From Mixophyes australis (taxonomy: Eukaryota; Chordata; Amphibia; Anura; Limnodynastidae), in NCBI GenBank assembly GCA_036250195.1, contig JAVHZZ010000012.1, positions 90,104,591-90,168,590 of the forward strand: a stretch of DNA of 64,000 bases, in the 5' to 3' direction. The number at the start of each line of letters is the position of its first letter. Position 1 is the first letter of the stretch. The notes under the pieces are model-generated. The model was not told the origin of the DNA. It searched no databases and saw nothing but the letters and a program-made list of their open reading frames with translations. Made by a program: the position numbers and the translations under genes. Shown here in pieces: positions 31,865-46,521 of the stretch.

Positions 31865-32079
31865 ACTACCTTCACGTGCCCTTGTCCATACAGTTCCTCG
31901 TGTATTATTACCTCCATATTACCAGTGCTGCTAGTCATAGACTTTCCTGAGCATCTCATCATCTACCATTTCCTGTTCCGTGATCACCCTGCTACCAGAG
32001 TGCCCTATTACCATCTACATTGCTCTGGTAAGCCTACCACCTGGTGATCCCTGGGTAAAGACTCCTAGTGCCCGTGACA
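31865..32079 (+). other. 3' end of the LTR
   Basis: Unique sequence ending CCCGTGACA at the right boundary. It contains two splice-donor-like strings, CTGGTAAGC around 32025-32033 and GGTAAAG around 32054-32060. No polyadenylation hexamer was seen, so the R/U5 boundary cannot be placed. An open frame of 196 codons (31457-32047) covers this part and the 76-bp repeats, but I judge it fortuitous. Confidence 0.5.
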
Positions 32080-32084
32080 CATGA
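32080..32084. repeat. Right target-site duplication CATGA
   Basis: CATGA follows the terminal GTGACA and duplicates 30135-30139. Removing the element plus one CATGA restores CATAAATCATGATTTAATTA, a phrase found uninterrupted at three other places in the right arm. Confidence 0.85.
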
Positions 32085-33200
32085 TTTAATTAATGATTCA
32101 TGATTTAATTCATGATTCAGAATTCAATTCATGATTTATGATTCATTTCATGATTCAATTCATGATTTATGATTCATGATTCGACTCATGATTCATGATT
32201 CAATTCATGATTCATGATTCATGATTCGACTCATGATTCATGATTCAATTCATGGTTCATGATTCATGATTCAATTCATGATTTATGATTCATGAGTCAA
32301 TTCATGCTTCATGATTCATTTCATAATTTATGATTCATGATTCAATTCATGATTCAATTCATGATTCGTGATTAAATTAATGATTCATGATTCATGATTC
32401 ATGATTCGATTCATGATTCATGATTCAATTCATGATTCATGATTCATGATTCAATTCATGGTTCATGATTCGATTCATGTTTCATGATTCAATTCATGAT
32501 TTGTGATTCATGATTCAATTCATGATTCATGATTCATGATTCAATTCATGATTCATGATTCGACTAATGATTCATGATTCAATTTATTATTCATGATATA
32601 TGATTCGACTAATGATTCATGATTCAATTTATGATTCATGATTCATGATTCGACTAATGATTCATGATTCAATTCATGATTCATGATTCAATTCATGATC
32701 CATGATTCATGATTTAAGTCATGATTCATGATTCAATTCATGATTCATATTTCATGATTCAATTCATGATTCATGATTCAATTCATGATTCATGATTCAT
32801 GATTCAATTCATGATTCATGATTCATGTATTGATTCATAATTTATGATTCAATTCATGATTCATGATTCATGATTCAATTCATGATTCATGATTCATGAT
32901 TCAATTCATGATTCATGATTCGATTAATGATTCATGATTCATGATTCGACTAATGATTCATGATTCAATTTATTATTCATGATTCATGATTCGACTAATG
33001 ATTCATGATTCAATTTATGATTCATGATTCGACTAATGATTCATGATTCAATTCATGATTCAATTCATGATCCATGATTCATGATTTAATTCATGATTCA
33101 TGATTCAATTCATGATTCATGATTCATGATTCAATTCATGATTCATGATTCAATTCATGATTCGATTCATGATTCATGATTCAATTCATGATTCATAAAT

Positions 33201-33205
33201 CATGA
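33201..33205. other. Uninterrupted paralogue of the LTR target site, copy 1
   Basis: The context CATAAATCATGATTTAATTA is present with a single CATGA and no insertion. The right flank continues like 32085 onwards, with minor differences. Confidence 0.85.
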
Positions 33206-33558
33206 TTTAATTAATGATTCATGATTTAATTCATGATTCATAATTCAATTCATGATTGATGATTCATTTCATGATTCATTTCATGATTCATGATTCATGA
33301 TTCAATTTATGATTCGATTCATGTTTTATGATTCAATTCATGATTCATGATCCGATTTATGATTCATTATTCATGACTCGAATCATGATTCATTTCATGA
33401 TTTAGGATTCAATTCATGATTCATGATTCATGATTCGATTTATGATTCATGATTCAATTCATGATTCATGATTCAATTCATTATTCATTATTCGATTCAT
33501 GATTCAAGATTCATGATTCAATTCATGATTTATGATTCATGATTCGACTCATGATTCA

Positions 33559-33603
33559 TGAGTCAATTCATGATTCATGAGTCAATTCATGATTCATGAG
33601 TCA
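33559..33603. other. Three AP-1-consensus heptamers spaced 19 bp
   Basis: TGAGTCA at 33559-33565, 33578-33584 and 33597-33603 differs from the satellite heptamer TGATTCA by one base and equals the known AP-1/TRE consensus. The 19-bp spacing is the ordinary 7+7+5 phrase, so local duplication of one mutated phrase explains the cluster. Function is not shown. Confidence 0.6.
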
Positions 33604-36600
33604 ATTCATGATTCATGATTCATTTCATAATTCATGATTCATGATTCAATTCATGGTTCATGATTCATGATTCAATTTATGATTCATGATTCATTTCATA
33701 ATTCATGATTCATGATTCAATTCATGATTCAATTCATGATTCATGATTCAATTCATGATTCATGATTCATGATTCGACTAATGATTCATGATTCAATTTA
33801 TGATTCATGATTCATGATTCGACTAATGATTCAGGATTCAATTCATGATTCATGATTCATGATTCAATTCATGATTCATGATTCAATTCATGATTCATGA
33901 TTCATGTATTGATTCATAATTTATGATTCAATTCATGATTCATGATTCATGATTTATGATTCAATTCATGATTCAAATCATGATTTAATTCATTATTCAT
34001 GATTCGATTCGTGACTCAAGATTCAATTCATGATTCATGATTCATTCATAATTCATGATTCATTATTCAATTCATGATTCAATTCATGATTCATGATTCA
34101 TTTATGATTCATGATTCATGATTCGATTCATGATTCATGATTTAATTCATGATTCATAATTCATGTTTCGATTCATGATTCAATTTATGATTCGATTCAA
34201 GATTCACGATTCAATTCATGATTTATGATTCATGATTCAATTCATGATTTATGATTCATTTCATGATTCATTTCATGATTCATGATTCATGATTCAATTT
34301 ATGATTCGATTCATGTTTTATGATTTAATTTATGATTCATGATCCGATTTATGATTCATGATTCATGACTCAAATCATGATTCATTTCATGATTTAGGAT
34401 TCAATTCATGATTCATGATTCATGATTCGATTTATGATTCATGATTCGATTCATTATTCATGATTCGATTCATGATTCGATTCATAATTCATGATTCATG
34501 ATTCAATTCATGATTCATGATTCAATTCATTATTCATTATTCGATACATGATTCAAGATTCATGATTCAATTCATGATTTATGATTCATGATTCGACTCA
34601 TGATTCATGATTCAATTCATGATTCATGATTCGACTCATGATTCATGAGTCAATTAATGATTCATGAGTCAATTCATGATTCATGATTCAATTCATGATT
34701 CATAATTTAATTTATGATTCATGATTCATTTTATAATTCATGATTCATGATTCAATTCATGGTTCATGATTCATGATTCATGATTCAATTTATGATTCAT
34801 GATTCATTTCTTAATTCATGATTCATGATTCAATTCATGATTCAATTCATGATTCATGATTCAATTAATGATTCATGATTCGATTCATGATTCGATTCAT
34901 GATTCATGATTCGATTCATGATTCGATTCATGATTCATGATTCGATTCATGATTCATAATTCGATTCATGATTCATGATTCGATTCATGATTCATGATTC
35001 ATGTTTCATGATTCAATTCATGATTCATGATTCAATTCATGATTCATGATTCATGATTCAATTCATGATTCGTGATTCATGATTCAATTCATGATTCGTG
35101 ATTCATGATTCAATTCATGATTTGTGATTCATGATTCGATTCATGATTCGATTCATGATTCATGATTCAATTCATGATTAATGAATCATGATTCAATTTA
35201 ATTCATGATTCATGAATCATGATTCAATTTAATTCATGAATTATGATTCAATTCATGATTTGTGATTCATGATTCGATTCATGATTCATGATTCGATTCA
35301 TGATTCATGATTCAATTTATGATTAATGAATCATGATTCAATTTAATTCATGATTCATGAATCATGATTCAATTTAATTCATGATTCATGATTCGATTAA
35401 TGATTCATGATTCGATTCATGATTCAATTCATGATTCATGATTCAATTCATGATTCATGATTCAATTCATGATTCATGATTCGATTCGTGATTCATGATT
35501 CATGATTCAATTTATGACTCGATTCATGATTCAATTCATGATTCATGATTCATGATTCAATTCATGGTTCATGATTTGATTCATGTTTCATGATTCAATT
35601 CATGATTCATGATTTAATTCATGATTCATGATTCGATTCATGATTCATGATTCAATTAATGATTCATGATTTAATTCATGATTCATGATTTAATTCATTA
35701 TTCATGATTCATGATTTGATTCATAATTCATGATTCAAGATTCATGATTTGATTCATAATTCATGATTCAATTCATGATTCATGATTCATGATTCGATTC
35801 ATGTTTTATGATTCAATTCATCTTTCATTAATCATGATTCAATTCATGATTTATGATTCATGATTCAATTCATGATTTATGATTCATTTCATGATTATTT
35901 TCATGATTCATTTCATGATTCATGATTCATGATTCAATTTATGATTCGATTCATGTTTTATGATTTAATTCATGATTCATGATCCGATTTATGATTCATG
36001 ATTCATGATTCATGATTCAATTCATGATTCATGATTTAATTCATTATTCATTATTCGATACATGATTCAAGATTCATGATTCAATTCATGATTTATGATT
36101 CATGATTCGACTCATGATTCATGATTCAATTCATGATTCATGATTCATGATTCGACTCATGATTCATGAGTCAATTAATGATTCATGAGTCAATTCATGA
36201 TTCGTGATTCATGATTCAATTCATGATTCATAATTTAATTTATGATTCATGATTCATTTTATAATTCATGATTCATGATTCAATTCATGGTTCATGATTC
36301 ATGATTCATGATTCAATTTATGATTCATGATTCATTTCTTAATTCATGATTCATGATTCAATTCATGATTCAATTCATGATTCATGATTCAATTAATGAT
36401 TCATGATTCATGATTCATGATTAGATTCATGATTAGATTCATGATTCGATTCATGATTCGATTCATGATTCATAATTTGATTCATGATTCATGATTCAAT
36501 TCATGATTCATGATTCATTTTTCATGATTCAATTCATGATTCATGATTCAATTCATGATTCATGATTCATGATTCAATTCATGATTCATGATTCAATTCA

Positions 36601-39600
36601 TGATTCATGATTCAATTCATGATTTGTGATTCATGATTCGATTCATGATTCATGATTTGATTCATGATTCATGATTCAATTCATGATTAATGAATCATGA
36701 TTCAATTTAATTCATGATTCATGAATCATGATTCAATTTAATTAATGATTCATGATTTGATTAATGATTCATGATTCGATTCATGATTCATGATTCAATT
36801 CATGATTCAATTCATGATTCATGATTCAATTCATGATTCATGATTCATGATTCAATTCATGATTCATGATTCAATTCATGATTCATGATTCAATTCATGA
36901 TTCATGATTCAATTCATGATTCATGATTCGATTCGTGATTCATGATTCATAATTCAATTTATGACTCGATTCATGATTCATGATTCAATTCATGATTCAT
37001 GATTCAATTCATGGTTCATGATTTGATTCATGTTTCATGATTCAATTCATGATTCATGATTCAATTCATGATTCATGATTCAATTCATGATTTGTGATTC
37101 ATGATTCAATTCATGATTCATGAATCATGATTAAATTTAATTCATGATTCATGATTCGATTCATGATTCATGATTCAATTAATGATTCATGATTCAATTC
37201 ATTATTCATGATTCGATTCGTGACTCAAGATTCAATTCATGATTCATGATTCATTCAGTATTCATGATTCATGATTCGATTTATGATTCATGATTCGATT
37301 CATGATTCATGATTCATGATTCATGATTCAATTCATGATTCATAAATCATTATTTAATTTATGATTCATTATTTAATTCATGATTCATAAATCATGTTTC
37401 GATTCATGATTCAATTTATGATTTGATTCATGATTCACGATTCAATTCATGATTCATGATTTAATTTATGATTCGATTTATGTTTTAGGATTCAATTCAT
37501 GATTCATGATTCATGATTCGATTCATGATTCGATTCATGATTCATGATTCATGATTCAATTCATGATTCATGATTCAATTCATTATTCATTATTCGATTC
37601 AAGATTCATGATTCAATTCATGATTTATGATTTATGATTCAATTCATGTTTCATGATTTAATTCATGATTCATTTCATAATTCATGATTCATGATTCAAT
37701 TCATAATTCAATTCATGATTTATGATTCAATTAATGATTCATGATTCAATTAATGATTCATGATTCATGATTCATGATTCGATTCATGATTCGATTCATG
37801 ATTTATGATTCATTTTTCATGATTCAATTCATGATTCATGATTCAATTCATGATTCATGATTCATGATTCAATTCATGATTCATGATTCAATTCATGATT
37901 CATGATTCATGATTCAATTCATGATTTGTGATTCATGATTCGATTCATGATTCATGATTTGATTCATGATTCATGATTCAATTCATGATTAATGAATCAT
38001 GATTCAATTTAATTCATGATTCATGAATCATGATTCAATTTAATTAATGATTCATGATTTGATTAATGATTCATGATTCGATTCATGATTCATGAATCAT
38101 GATTAAATTCAATTCATGATTCGATTCATGATTCAATTAATGATTCATGATTCATGATTTGATTCATGATTCATTTCATGATTCATGAATCATGATTCAA
38201 TTTAATTCATGATTCATGATTCGATTAATGATTCATGATTCAATTCATGATTCATGATTCATGATTTGATTCATAATTCATGATTCAAGATTCATGATTT
38301 GATTCATAATTCATGATTCAATTCATGATTCATGATTTATGATTCAATTCAAGATTCATGATTCAATTCATGATTCAATTCATTATTCATGATTCGATTC
38401 GTGATTCAAAATTCATGATTCAATTCATGATTTATGATTCATGATTCGACTTATATTTAATGCTTCAATTTATGATTCATGATTAATTCATGATTCATTC
38501 ATAATTCATGATTCATGATTCATGATTCAATTCATGATTCATGATTCAATTCATGATTCATGATTCATTCATGATTCATGATTTATTCATGACTCATGAT
38601 TCATGATTCAATTCATGATTCATGATTCATGATTTAATTCATGATTCATGATTCATATTTTATGTTTCGATATATGATTCAGTTCATGATTCAATTCATG
38701 ATTCATGATTCATGATTTGATTCATGATTCATTATTCAATTCATGATTCATGATTCAATTCATGATTCATGATTCAATTCATGTTTAATGATTCAATTCA
38801 TGATTCAATTCATGATTCATGATTCAATTCATGGTTCATGATTCATGATTCATGATTCAATTTATGAGTCATGATTCAATTAATGATTCATGATTTAATT
38901 CATGATTCATGATTCAATTCATTATTCATGATTCATGATTTGATTCATAATTCATGATTCAAGATTCATGATTTGATTCATAATTCAAGATTCAATTCAT
39001 GATTCATGATTTATGATTCAATTCATGATTCATGATTCAATTCATGATTCAATTCATTATTCATGATTCAATTCGTGATTCAAGATTCATGATTCAATTC
39101 ATGATTTATGATTCATGATTCGACTCATATTTAATGCTTCAATTCATGATTCATGATTCATTCATAATTCATGATTCATGATTCAATTCATGATTCCTGA
39201 TTCATTCATAATTCATGATTCATGATTCAATTCATGATTCATGATTCATTCATGACTCATGATTCATGATTCAGTTCATGATTCGATTCATGATTCATGA
39301 TTCATGATTCAATTCATGATTCATGATTTAATTCATGATTCATAATTCATGTTTCGATTCATGATTCAGTTCATGATTCAATTCATGATTCATGATTCGA
39401 TTCATGATTCATGATTCGATTCATGATTCATGATTCGATTCATGATTCGATTCATGATTCATGATTCGATTCATGATTCGATTCATGATTCATGATTCAA
39501 TTCATGATTCATGATTCAATTCATGATTCATGATTCCTGATTCGATTCATGATTCATTTCATGATTCATGATTCATGATTTAATTCATGATTCATGGACC

Positions 39601-41402
39601 AATTCATGATTCATGATTCGTTTCATGACTCATGTCTCAATTCATGTTTTATGATTCAATTCATGATTCATGATCCGATTTAGGATTCATGATTCAATTC
39701 ATGATTCAATTCATTATTAAATTCATTATTTATGATTCAATTCATGATTCAAATTATGATTCATGATTCGATTAATGATTCATGATTCGATTAATGATTC
39801 ATGATTGAATTCATGTTTCATGATTCATGATTCATTTCATGATTCATTTCATGATTCATGATACATGATTCAAATTATGATTCGATATATGATTAAATTC
39901 ATGATTCATTTCATGATTTAGGATTTAATTCATGATTCATGATTCAATTCATGATTCATGATTCATGATTCGATTCATGATTCGATTCATGATTCAATTC
40001 ATGATTCATGATTCAATTTATGATTCATGATTAGATTCATGATTCAATTCATGTTTCATGATTTAATTCATGATTCAATTCATGATTCATGATTCAATTC
40101 ATGATTCATGTTTCATGATTCGATTCATGTTTCATGATTCGATTCATGTTTCATGATTCATTTCATGGTTCATGATTCGATTCATGTTTCATGATTCATT
40201 TCATGATTCATGATTCAATTCATGATTTATGATTTGATTCATGATTTATGATTCAATTCATGATTCATGATTCATGATTCATGATTCATTTCATGATTCA
40301 TGATTCGACTCATGATTCATGATTCAATTCATGATTCATGATTCATGTATTGATTCATAATTTATGATTCAATTTATGATTCATGATTAGATTCATGATT
40401 CAATTCATGTTTCATGATTCAAATCATGATTCAATTCATGATTCATGATTCATTCATAATTCATGATTCATGATTCAATTCATGATTCATGATTCATGAT
40501 TCATGATTCAATTCATGATTCTTGATTCGATTCATGATTCATAATATGATTCATGATTCATGATTCAATTCATCATTCATTATTCTATTCATGATTCATG
40601 ATTCAATTCATGATTCATGATTTGATTCATGATTCAAGATTCATGATTCAATGCATGATTTATGATTCATGATTCGACTCATGATTCATGATTCAATTCA
40701 TGATTCATGATTCATGATTCAATTCATGATTCATGGTTCATGATTCATGATTCAATTCATGATTCATGATTCAATTCATAATTCAATTCATGATTCATGA
40801 TACAATTCATGATTCAATTCATGATTTGTGATTCATGATTCAATTCATGATTCATGATTCATGATTCGATTAATGATTCATGATTCAATTTATGATTCAT
40901 GATTCATGATTCGACTAATGATTCATGATTCAATTTATGATTCATGATTCGACTAATGATTCATGATTCAATTTATGATTCATGATTCGACTAATGATTC
41001 ATAATTCAATGCATGATTCATGATTCATGATTCATGATTCAATTCATGATTCATGATTCATGATTCAATTCATGATTTATGACTCATGATTTAATTCATG
41101 ATTCATGATTCAATTCATGATTCATGATTCATAATTCATGTATTGATTCATAATTTATGAATCAATTCATGATTCATGATTCATGATTTATGATTCAATT
41201 CATGATTCAAATCATGATTCAATTCATTATTCATGATTCGATTCGTGACTCAAGATTCAATTCATGATTCATGATTCATTCATAATTCATGATTCATGAT
41301 TAAATTCATGATTCATTCATGATTCATGATTCATGATTCGATTCATGATTTATGATTCGATTCATGATTCATGATTCATGATTCAATTCATGATTCATAA
41401 AT

Positions 41403-41407
41403 CATGA
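41403..41407. other. Uninterrupted paralogue of the LTR target site, copy 2
   Basis: The best paralogue. About 41271-41480 matches about 30000-30139 joined to 32085-32160, including CATTCATAATTC, the two ATTCG-containing phrases and the CATAAATCATGATTTAATTA junction, with one CATGA and no insertion. Confidence 0.88.
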
Positions 41408-41859
41408 TTTAATTAATGATTCATGATTTAATTCATGATTCATAATTCAATTCATGATTTATGATTCATTTCATGATTCATTTCATGATTCATGATTCAT
41501 GATTCAATTTTTATTCGATTCATGTTTTATGATTCAATTCATGATTCATGATCCGATTTATGATTCATGATTCATGACTCGAATCATGATTCATTTCATG
41601 ATTTAGGATTCAATTCATGATTCATAATTCGATTTATGATTCATGATTTGATTCATGATTCGATTCATGATTCGATTCATGATTCAATTCATTATTCATT
41701 ATTCGATTCATGATTCAAGATTCATGTTTCAATTCATGATTTATGATTCAATTCATGATTCAATTCATGATTCATGATTCAATTATTGATTCATGATTCA
41801 TGATTCATGATTCGATTCATGATTCATGATTCAATTTATGATTCATGATTCATTTCTTA

Positions 41860-44185
41860 ATTCATGATTCATGATTCAATTCATGATTCAATTAATGATT
41901 CATGATTCAATTAATGATTCATGATTCGATTCATGATTCGATTCATGATTCGATTCATGATTCATGATTCATGATTCAATTCATGGTTCATGATTCGATT
42001 CATGTTTCATGATTCAATTCATGATTCATGATTCATGATTCAATTCATGATTCATGATTCATGATTCAATTCATGATTCATGATTCATGATTCAATTCAT
42101 GATTCATGATTCATGATTCAATTCATGATTTGTGATTCATGATTCGATTCATGATTCATGATTCGATTCATGATTCATGAATCGATTCATGATTCATGAT
42201 TCATGATTCAATTCATGATTCATTATTCGATTCATGATTCAAGATTCATGATTCAAGATTCATGATTGAATTCATGATTCATGATTCAATTCATGATTCA
42301 TGATTCATGATTCGACTCATGATTCATGAGTCAATTAATGATTCATGAGTTAATTCATGATTCATGATTCAATTCATGATTCATAATTTAATTTAGGATT
42401 CATGATTCATTTCATAATTCATGATTCATGATTCAATTCATAGTTCATGATTCATGATTCATGATTCAATTTATGATTCATGATTCATTTCTTAATTCAT
42501 GATTCATGATTCAATTCATGATTCAATTCATGATTCATGATTCAATTATTGATTCATGATTCATGATTCATGATTCGATTCATGATTCATGATTCAATTT
42601 ATGATTCATGATTCATTTCTTAATTCATGATTCATGATTCAATTCATGATTCAATTAATGATTCATGATTCAATTAATGATTCATGATTCATGATTCGAT
42701 TCATGATTTGATTCATGTTTCATGATTCAATTCATGATTCATGATTCAATTCATGATTCATGATTCATGTTTCATGATTCAATTCATGATTCATGATTCA
42801 ATTCATGATTCATGATTCATGATTCAATTCATGATTCATGATTCATGATTCAATTTATGATTCATGATTCAATTCATGATTCATGATTCATGATTCATGA
42901 TTCAATTCATGATTCATGATTCAATTCATGATTCATGATTCATGATTCAATTCATGATTCATGATTCATGATTCAATTCATGATTTGTGATTCATGATTC
43001 AATTCATGATTCATGAATCATGATTAAATTTAATTCATGATTCATGATTCGATTAATGATTCATGATTCATGATTTGATTCATAATTCATGATTCAAGAT
43101 TCATGATTTGATTCATAATTCATGATTCAATTCATGATTCATGATTTATGATTCAATTCATGATTCAATTCATGATTCAATTCATTATTCATGATTCGAT
43201 TCGTGATTCAAGATTCATGATTCAATTCATGATTTATGATTCATGATTCGACTCATATTTAATGCTTTAATTCATGATTCATGATTCATTCATAATTCAT
43301 GATTCATGATTCAATTCATGATTCATGATTCATTCATAATTCATGATTCATGATTCAATTCATGATTCATGATTCATTCATGACTCATGATTCATGATTC
43401 AATTCATGATTCAATTCATGATTCATGATTTAATTCATGATTCATAATTCATGATTCAGTTCACGATTCAATTCATGATTCATGATTCATGATTCGATTC
43501 ATGATTCAATTCATGATTCATGATTCAATTCATGATTCATGATTCAATTCATGTTTAATGATTCAATTCATGATTCATGATTCAATTCATGATTCATGAT
43601 TCATGATTCATGATTCATGATTCATTTCATGATTCATGATTCATGATTTATGATTTAATTCATGATTCATGGACCAATTCATGATTCATGATTCGATTCA
43701 TGATTCATGTCTCAATTCATGTTTTATGATTCAATTCATGATTCATGATCCGATTTAGGATTCATGATTCAATTCATGAATAAAGTCATTATTAAATTCA
43801 TTATTTATTATTCAATTCATGATTCGATTCATGATTCAATTCATGATTCATAATTCAATTTATGATTCATGATTCGATTAATGATTCATGATTCTATTCA
43901 TGATTCATGATTTGATTCATGATTCATGATTCGATTCATAATTCATGATTCATGATTCAATTCATGATTCATGATTCATTCATGATTCATGATTCATTCA
44001 TAATTCATGATTCATGATTCAATTCATGATTCAATTCATGATTCATGATTTAATTCATGATTCATAATTCATGATTCAGTTCATGATTCAATTCATGATT
44101 CATGATTCATGATTCGATTCATGATTCAATTCATGATTCATGATTCAATTTATGATTCATGATTCAATTCATGATTCATGATTCA
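41860..44185. repeat. 2.33-kb tandem duplication, copy 1
   Basis: Aligns with about 44186-46521 at a displacement of 2326 bp at the left, then 2338 bp (TTCGACTCAT at 42311 and 44649) and 2336 bp (GGACC at 43671 and 46007). The small steps are gains or losses of whole 5+7 or 7-bp units. Boundaries are approximate. Confidence 0.88.
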
Positions 44186-46521
44186 ATTCATGATTCATGA
44201 TTCAATTCATGATTCAATTAATGATTCATGATTCAATTAATGATTCATGATTCGATTCATGATTCGATTCATGATTCGATTCATGATTCGATTCATGATT
44301 CATGATTCATGATTCAATTCATGGTTCATGATTCGATTCATGTTTCATGATTCAATTCATGATTCATGATTCATGATTCAATTCATGATTCATGATTCAT
44401 GATTCAATTCATGATTCATGATTCATGATTCAATTCATGATTCATGATTCATGATTCAATTCATGATTTGTGATTCATGATTCGATTCATGATTCATGAT
44501 TCGATTCATGATTCATGAATCGATTCATGATTCATGATTCATGATTCAATTCATGATTCATTATTCGATTCATGATTCAAGATTCATGATTCAAGATTCA
44601 TGATTGAATTCATGATTCATGATTCAATTCATGATTCATGATTCATGATTCGACTCATGATTCATGAGTCAATTAATGATTCATGAGTTAATTCATGATT
44701 CATGATTCAATTCATGATTCATAATTTAATTTAGGATTCATGATTCATTTCATAATTCATGATTCATGATTCAATTCATAGTTCATGATTCATGATTCAT
44801 GATTCAATTTATGATTCATGATTCATTTCTTAATTCATGATTCATGATTCAATTCATGATTCAATTCATGATTCATGATTCAATTATTGATTCATGATTC
44901 ATGATTCATGATTCGATTCATGATTCATGATTCAATTTATGATTCATGATTCATTTCTTAATTCATGATTCATGATTCAATTCATGATTCAATTAATGAT
45001 TCATGATTCAATTAATGATTCATGATTCATGATTCGATTCATGATTTGATTCATGTTTCATGATTCAATTCATGATTCATGATTCAATTCATGATTCATG
45101 ATTCATGTTTCATGATTCAATTCATGATTCATGATTCAATTCATGATTCATGATTCATGATTCAATTCATGATTCATGATTCATGATTCAATTTATGATT
45201 CATGATTCAATTCATGATTCATGATTCATGATTCAATTCATGATTCATGATTCAATTCATGATTCATGATTCATGATTCAATTCATGATTCATGATTCAT
45301 GATTCAATTCATGATTTGTGATTCATGATTCAATTCATGATTCATGAATCATGATTAAATTTAATTCATGATTCATGATTCGATTAATGATTCATGATTC
45401 AATTCATGATTCATGATTTGATTCATAATTCATGATTCAAGATTCATGATTTGATTCATAATTCATGATTCAATTCATGATTCATGATTTATGATTCAAT
45501 TCATGATTCAATTCATGATTCAATTCATTATTCATGATTCGATTCGTGATTCAAGATTCATGATTCAATTCATGATTTATGATTCATGATTCGACTCATA
45601 TTTAATGCTTTAATTCATGATTCATGATTCATTCATAATTCATGATTCATGATTCAATTCATGATTCATGATTCATTCATAATTCATGATTCATGATTCA
45701 ATTCATGATTCATGATTCATTCATGACTCATGATTCATGATTCAATTCATGATTCAATTCATGATTCATGATTTAATTCATGATTCATAATTCATGATTC
45801 AGTTCACGATTCAATTCATGATTCATGATTCATGATTCGATTCATGATTCAATTCATGATTCATGATTCAATTCATGATTCATGATTCAATTCATGTTTA
45901 ATGATTCAATTCATGATTCATGATTCAATTCATGATTCATGATTCATGATTCATGATTCATGATTCATTTCATGATTCATGATTTATGATTTAATTCATG
46001 ATTCATGGACCAATTCATGATTCATGATTCGATTCATGATTCATGTCTCAATTCATGTTTTATGATTCAATTCATGATTCATGATCCGATTTAGGATTCA
46101 TGATTCAATTCATGAATAAAGTCATTATTAAATTCATTATTTATTATTCAATTCATGATTCGATTCATGATTCAATTCATGATTCATAATTCAATTTATG
46201 ATTCATGATTCGATTAATGATTCATGATTCTATTCATGATTCATGATTTGATTCATGATTCATGATTCGATTCATAATTCATGATTCATGATTCAATTCA
46301 TGATTCATGATTCATTCATGATTCATGATTCATTCATAATTCATGATTCATGATTCAATTCATGATTCAATTCATGATTCATGATTTAATTCATGATTCA
46401 TAATTCATGATTCAGTTCATGATTCAATTCATGATTCATGATTCATGATTCGATTCATGATTCAATTCATGATTCATGATTCAATTTATGATTCATGATT
46501 CAATTCATGATTCATGATTCA
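44186..46521. repeat. 2.33-kb tandem duplication, copy 2
   Basis: Second copy, with an extra 12-bp CGATTCATGATT phrase near 44270-44285 and 7- and 12-bp steps further on. Homology to a third, more divergent unit continues at about 47713 (CAAG marker 45438 matching 47735; GGACC 46007 matching 48347). Confidence 0.88.

Larger units (their letters stand above)
30140..32079 (+). mobile_element. Solo LTR of an LTR retrotransposon (1940 bp)
   Basis: A unique, roughly GC-balanced island within the satellite. It has canonical 5'-TG...CA-3' ends, seen as TGTCAC and GTGACA, and flanking 5-bp duplications (CATGA), as expected of integrase-mediated insertion. A TATA-like TATATTAAG lies about 150 bp from the left end and an NRF-1-type palindrome lies upstream of it, suggesting + strand transcription. 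Three families of internal tandem repeats follow. There is no direct repeat of the left end at the right end, no visible tRNA primer-binding site or polypurine tract, and no reading frame resembling gag, protease, reverse transcriptase or integrase. It is therefore one LTR rather than a full element, most simply left by LTR-LTR recombination. The 5-bp duplication and long LTR suit Ty3/gypsy, but Copia, BEL or an endogenous retrovirus is not excluded. A DNA transposon with 6-bp terminal inverted repeats is a weaker alternative. I saw no AATAAA or ATTAAA in it. Confidence 0.85.

Noticed and set aside
31457..32047. 196-codon open frame in the insert
   Set aside because: It spans the 76-bp non-coding repeats and the LTR end, has no retroviral or other recognisable motif, and overlaps another open frame (31356-31637). 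Its repeated peptide segments simply reflect the DNA repeats.
32025..32060. Splice donors near the LTR 3' end
   Set aside because: GTAAGC- and GTAAAG-like strings are common by chance, and no acceptor or downstream internal region is present.
30140..32079. Non-autonomous DNA transposon with TGTCAC/GTGACA terminal inverted repeats
   Set aside because: Only 6 bp are inverted at the ends, while the TG...CA termini, 5-bp duplication and internal promoter layout fit an LTR better. Kept as a minor alternative.
30140..32079. Complete LTR retrotransposon
   Set aside because: No second LTR, primer-binding site, polypurine tract or coding region; the right end does not repeat the left end.
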